A program made the position numbers and the translations under genes. Under the pieces are notes generated by a model, which saw only the letters and a program-made list of their open reading frames with translations, had not been told where the DNA came from and did no database searches. Shown piece after piece: positions 3,194-5,375 of a DNA stretch of 5,375 nt; position 1 is the first letter of the stretch; every line of letters starts with the position of its first letter. This DNA is from Chloroflexota bacterium. Its GTDB lineage: Bacteria > Chloroflexota > Anaerolineae > Caldilineales > Caldilineaceae. The stretch lies in the NCBI GenBank assembly GCA_003577365.1, contig QEUY01000326.1, positions 1 to 5,375 of the forward strand, in the 5' to 3' direction.

Positions 3194-5375
3194 GCGTATA
3201 GCAGACCTGGCCCGCGGCCAGCGCCGGGTGATTATAGCCAAACTGGTCGGTGATCTGCCAAAGCTCGGGGTGATTGGCGAAGATGCTGCCCACGGCGATG
3301 CACGCCGCGGCCGGGTCTTCTCCGGCCTGCATCGCGTCCAGCCACTGCGTCGCTGCCGCCGTGTATTCGGCGTCGGGCTGAGCGGCGGCCAGCGTCGCCA
3401 AGCTGTCGCGCGCAGCGTCCAGGTCGCCGCTGAGCGCCTGCGCCTGGATCAGACGAAACCGCGCCAAGCCTCGCAGCAGCGCCAGCTCCTGCGATTCGGC
3501 CAGCCCCAAGATGCTGCACGCCGCCAGCTCCGAGTCGAGCGCCGCGCCGTACAGCTCAATCGCCGGGCCATAGCCCACCACATCCGAGGCGTGCAGCGCC
3601 ACATCCGCCTCGACCAAGCGCAGCCCCAGGCAGTCGCTGCCCTCCACCGTGCGGTCATAGGCCCAGGCGATGCGGCGATAGAGGCCGCCGTCGATGCTCT
3701 GCCAGCTTTCGCTGTGCGGCACAGCCAGCCCACCCTCCGGCGTGCCGCTCACCCCGCCTTCGAGCAGCAACTGCTGGCCGTCGCCCGGCGCACCGGCAGG
3801 CAGCGGCGTGAAACTGGCGCGCCCGGCGGCGATGGTTGCGCCCGGCTCGATCAGCGCCAGATAGGCGTCGCCGTCCCAAGTCCACATCTGCACTTCCAGC
3901 ACACAAAAGGTCGAGCAGCCGGTCACCGTCCAGGCAATGTCGGTGCGCCCGTCGGCATTCAAATCGCCCACCGCCAGCGGTGCGGGCTGTCCATAGATCT
4001 CCGGGTTGGCGACCAAGGTATAGCTGCCGTCCGCTTCGCTGTGAAAAATGAGAACGGCGCCTTGAGCGCCGTCCGGACCGTAACCTAGGTCTGTGATCAG
4101 GGTGGGGTAGACGATGGCGTCTGGCAGGCCGTCGTCGTTGAGTTCGGCCGACACCACCGCCCCCAGGTCGTCGGTCAGGACGCCGCAGGTGCGCAGCCAG
4201 CTTTCGATGGCTGCCTGGTCGCCCCCGGCGGCGCTGAGTACCGGCGGGAGCGCCTCGGCGTATCCGGCCAGGTCCGCCGGACACGCCGCTGGGGCCGCGG
4301 CAGCCGCGGCCCCAACCGAGTCATCGCCTACCGAGGAAGTGGGGGGCGAGGAGGGCTGCCCCTCCTCGCCCGCGTCCTTTGTACCCTCGTCGCCGGCAGC
4401 ATCGCCGCTATGCTCATCGCCGCCCAAGTCCAACACGGGGCAGACATCGGCGGCCTCGAACGACGGGTTGGTATAGCCATAGTCGGCCAGCATCTCCCAC
4501 GCCGCCGGGTTCTCCTCCACATAGGTGGTCACCTCGGCGCACGCCGCTGCCGCGTCTTCATTGGCCTCAAAGGCGGTCCACCACTGCTGGCCCACCGCAT
4601 CGTAGATGCTGCCGGGGTAGGTTTCGCTCAACGTCGCGAGATGGGCAGCCGCGCCTTTGATGTCGCCTTGATAGCCGGCGATGAGCGCCAAGCGGAAGAG
4701 GCTGAAGCTGCGCAGCTCCGCCAGTTCGTCATTGCGCACCCAACACTTGATCAGATTCTCATCCGCCGCCGCCTGGGTATAGAGCAGTGAAGCCGCGTCG
4801 AACCCGTTGACGGGCGCATCCAGAAAGGCACGGTTGGCGTCCAGCACCGTGTGATAGAGACACTCGCTGGCGCTGTAGGCCTTCTCCAACAGCGTGTAGG
4901 GCGCGCCCTCCAGGCTGGCCCAGACCTCGGTGCGGCTGCGCTGCGGGCCGGCCCCCACGCTGCCATAGATGCCGCCGCTGAGGACGATCTCCTGGCCTGC
5001 GCCTTCTTCGCTGCGGTCCTCAAGCGTGATCTCGGCGTAGGCCATGGTGATCGTGCCGTCGGTCCAGTCCGCCCAGGCCGAGCCATCCCAACTGCGTACA
5101 TTGACCGTATCAAAGCAGGTGCTTGCGCCGCAGGTCGTATCCACCCACACCACGTCGGACAGCGTGTCGGCGTTAATGTCCTCGGTCGCCAGCAAGCGCA
5201 CCTCGCCGGCGGCGCGGGCGCGATAGCTCAACACCAAGCCGTCGGGGCTGCTGTTGAAGATCGCCAAGTCACCCTCGATAAAGACCTGATCCTGGCTTGG
5301 GTTCTGATAGACCACCACCAGATCGTCGCTGTCGTCGCCGGTCAGGTCGCCGATAAAGGTCCCCTCCTCCACCAG
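3189..5375 (-). CDS. Large duplicated-module protein with FG-GAP-like and TPR-like regions, N-terminus beyond right edge
   Basis: The frame is open from the right edge to TGA at 3189; 728 residues are visible and the true start is not. I do not recognise a characterised protein. It has two copies of one module (visible residues about 1-313 and 365-728). Each has two calcium-loop-like motifs of the D-x-N-x-D-x-x-x-D type: GDLTGDDSDD (9-18) and EDINADTLSD (65-74) in copy one; AELNDDGLPD (410-419) and GDLNADGRTD (470-479) in copy two, as in FG-GAP/VCBS propeller repeats. Next come a beta-rich stretch with SWDG/TWDG and a helical TPR-like region (FRLALIAGYQGDIKGAAAHL; FRLIQAQALSGDLDAARDSL), ending YGYTNPSFEAADVC or FGYNHPALAAGQVC. 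Six cysteines per copy align, suggesting disulfides and export; a signal peptide or lipobox would lie off the window. The linker (314-364) is acidic, then Ser/Pro- and Ala-rich. A role in surface binding or assembly is inference only. Confidence 0.85.
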   Translation of the reverse strand: MVEEGTFIGDLTGDDSDDLVVVYQNPSQDQVFIEGDLAIFNSSPDGLVLSYRARAAGEVRLLATEDINADTLSDVVWVDTTCGASTCFDTVNVRSWDGSAWADWTDGTITMAYAEITLEDRSEEGAGQEIVLSGGIYGSVGAGPQRSRTEVWASLEGAPYTLLEKAYSASECLYHTVLDANRAFLDAPVNGFDAASLLYTQAAADENLIKCWVRNDELAELRSFSLFRLALIAGYQGDIKGAAAHLATLSETYPGSIYDAVGQQWWTAFEANEDAAAACAEVTTYVEENPAAWEMLADYGYTNPSFEAADVCPVLDLGGDEHSGDAAGDEGTKDAGEEGQPSSPPTSSVGDDSVGAAAAAAPAACPADLAGYAEALPPVLSAAGGDQAAIESWLRTCGVLTDDLGAVVSAELNDDGLPDAIVYPTLITDLGYGPDGAQGAVLIFHSEADGSYTLVANPEIYGQPAPLAVGDLNADGRTDIAWTVTGCSTFCVLEVQMWTWDGDAYLALIEPGATIAAGRASFTPLPAGAPGDGQQLLLEGGVSGTPEGGLAVPHSESWQSIDGGLYRRIAWAYDRTVEGSDCLGLRLVEADVALHASDVVGYGPAIELYGAALDSELAACSILGLAESQELALLRGLARFRLIQAQALSGDLDAARDSLATLAAAQPDAEYTAAATQWLDAMQAGEDPAAACIAVGSIFANHPELWQITDQFGYNHPALAAGQVCYTP
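4290..4314. repeat. 25-bp perfect inverted repeat in the linker-coding region
   Basis: TGGGGCCGCGGC, a single central A, and GCCGCGGCCCCA: 12-bp arms with no mismatch. It encodes part of the alanine run in the linker between the two modules (visible residues about 354-362). Alanine codons GCC/GCG/GCA favour such sequences, so it may be a by-product of the poly-Ala tract, but a mismatch-free 12-bp arm is stronger than expected from that alone. Confidence 0.65.
4344..4371. repeat. 12-bp perfect hairpin with four-base loop in the linker-coding region
   Basis: GGGCGAGGAGGG (4344-4355), loop CTGC, then CCCTCCTCGCCC (4360-4371). The stem is perfect and nearly all G-C. It encodes visible residues about 335-344 (AGEEGQPSSP). 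It lies 29 bases from the inverted repeat at 4290-4314, so the mRNA of the linker could fold into two adjacent strong stems. No T-run follows in the sense direction of the gene, so it does not look like an internal terminator. Confidence 0.65.

Noticed and set aside
3170..3260. Frameshift that would restore the glycosyltransferase C-terminus
   Set aside because: The other two plus frames after the stop do not give a convincing family-like continuation and lie within the neighbouring gene's antisense.
4054..4072. Seven-base-pair hairpin ACGGCGC/GCGCCGT in the duplicated-module gene
   Set aside because: Short stem in GC-rich coding sequence, with no positional significance.
3228..4088. Plus-strand open frame of 286 codons opposite the duplicated-module protein
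   Set aside because: Low-complexity Arg/Gln/Ala translation without motifs. The minus-strand frame shows an internal duplication at protein level, which shows it is the coding one.
1..5375. CRISPR array, tRNA, rRNA, transposase, toxin-antitoxin or defence genes
   Set aside because: None seen: no regularly spaced long repeats, no cloverleaf or rRNA-like sequence, and every substantial coding region is explained by the four genes.

Overview
The window is GC-rich, gene-dense bacterial DNA with four protein-coding genes. Two of them run off the window edges. No tRNA, rRNA, CRISPR array, transposase or phage gene was seen. The gene mix suggests a Chloroflexota bacterium of the Anaerolineae/Caldilineae kind. 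It comprises an SsnA-type amidohydrolase, a GalE-like epimerase, a GT4 glycosyltransferase beginning MHIAINGWF, and a large Cys-containing FG-GAP/TPR-like protein. That assignment is an inference from protein style, not from a marker gene.

Layout. Positions 1-917 (minus) hold the N-terminal two thirds of a putative aminohydrolase SsnA; its C-terminus lies beyond the left edge. Positions 918-1085 are a divergent intergenic region. It carries a strong SD for ssnA, two good sigma-70-like promoters facing opposite ways that physically interleave, a near-palindrome between them, and a short tandem repeat in the epimerase leader. Positions 1086-2021 (plus) encode an intact NAD-dependent sugar-nucleotide epimerase. 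Positions 2022-2213 are a repeat-rich spacer with inverted and direct short repeats. Positions 2214-3170 (plus) encode a GT4 glycosyltransferase that stops soon after its EX7E motif and lacks the usual C-terminal end. Positions 3166-3193 form a perfect 28-bp palindrome containing the stop codons of both convergent genes. Positions 3189-5375 (minus) encode the last 728 residues of a large, probably exported protein. It is built from two copies of the same module (FG-GAP-like calcium loops, then a TPR-like helical region, with six matching cysteines), joined by an acidic, Ala/Ser/Pro-rich linker.

How they fit together. The epimerase and glycosyltransferase lie on the same strand and plausibly belong to cell-surface polysaccharide or glycoconjugate synthesis, with the epimerase supplying a nucleotide sugar. 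SsnA is transcribed away from them and is more likely part of a purine/selenium-linked catabolic locus to the left. The duplicated-module protein converges on the glycosyltransferase and has no evident metabolic link to it.

I found no clearly new multi-gene system. The points most worth a second look are the duplicated Cys/FG-GAP/TPR-like architecture, the truncated glycosyltransferase beside the shared-stop palindrome, and the interleaved divergent promoters.
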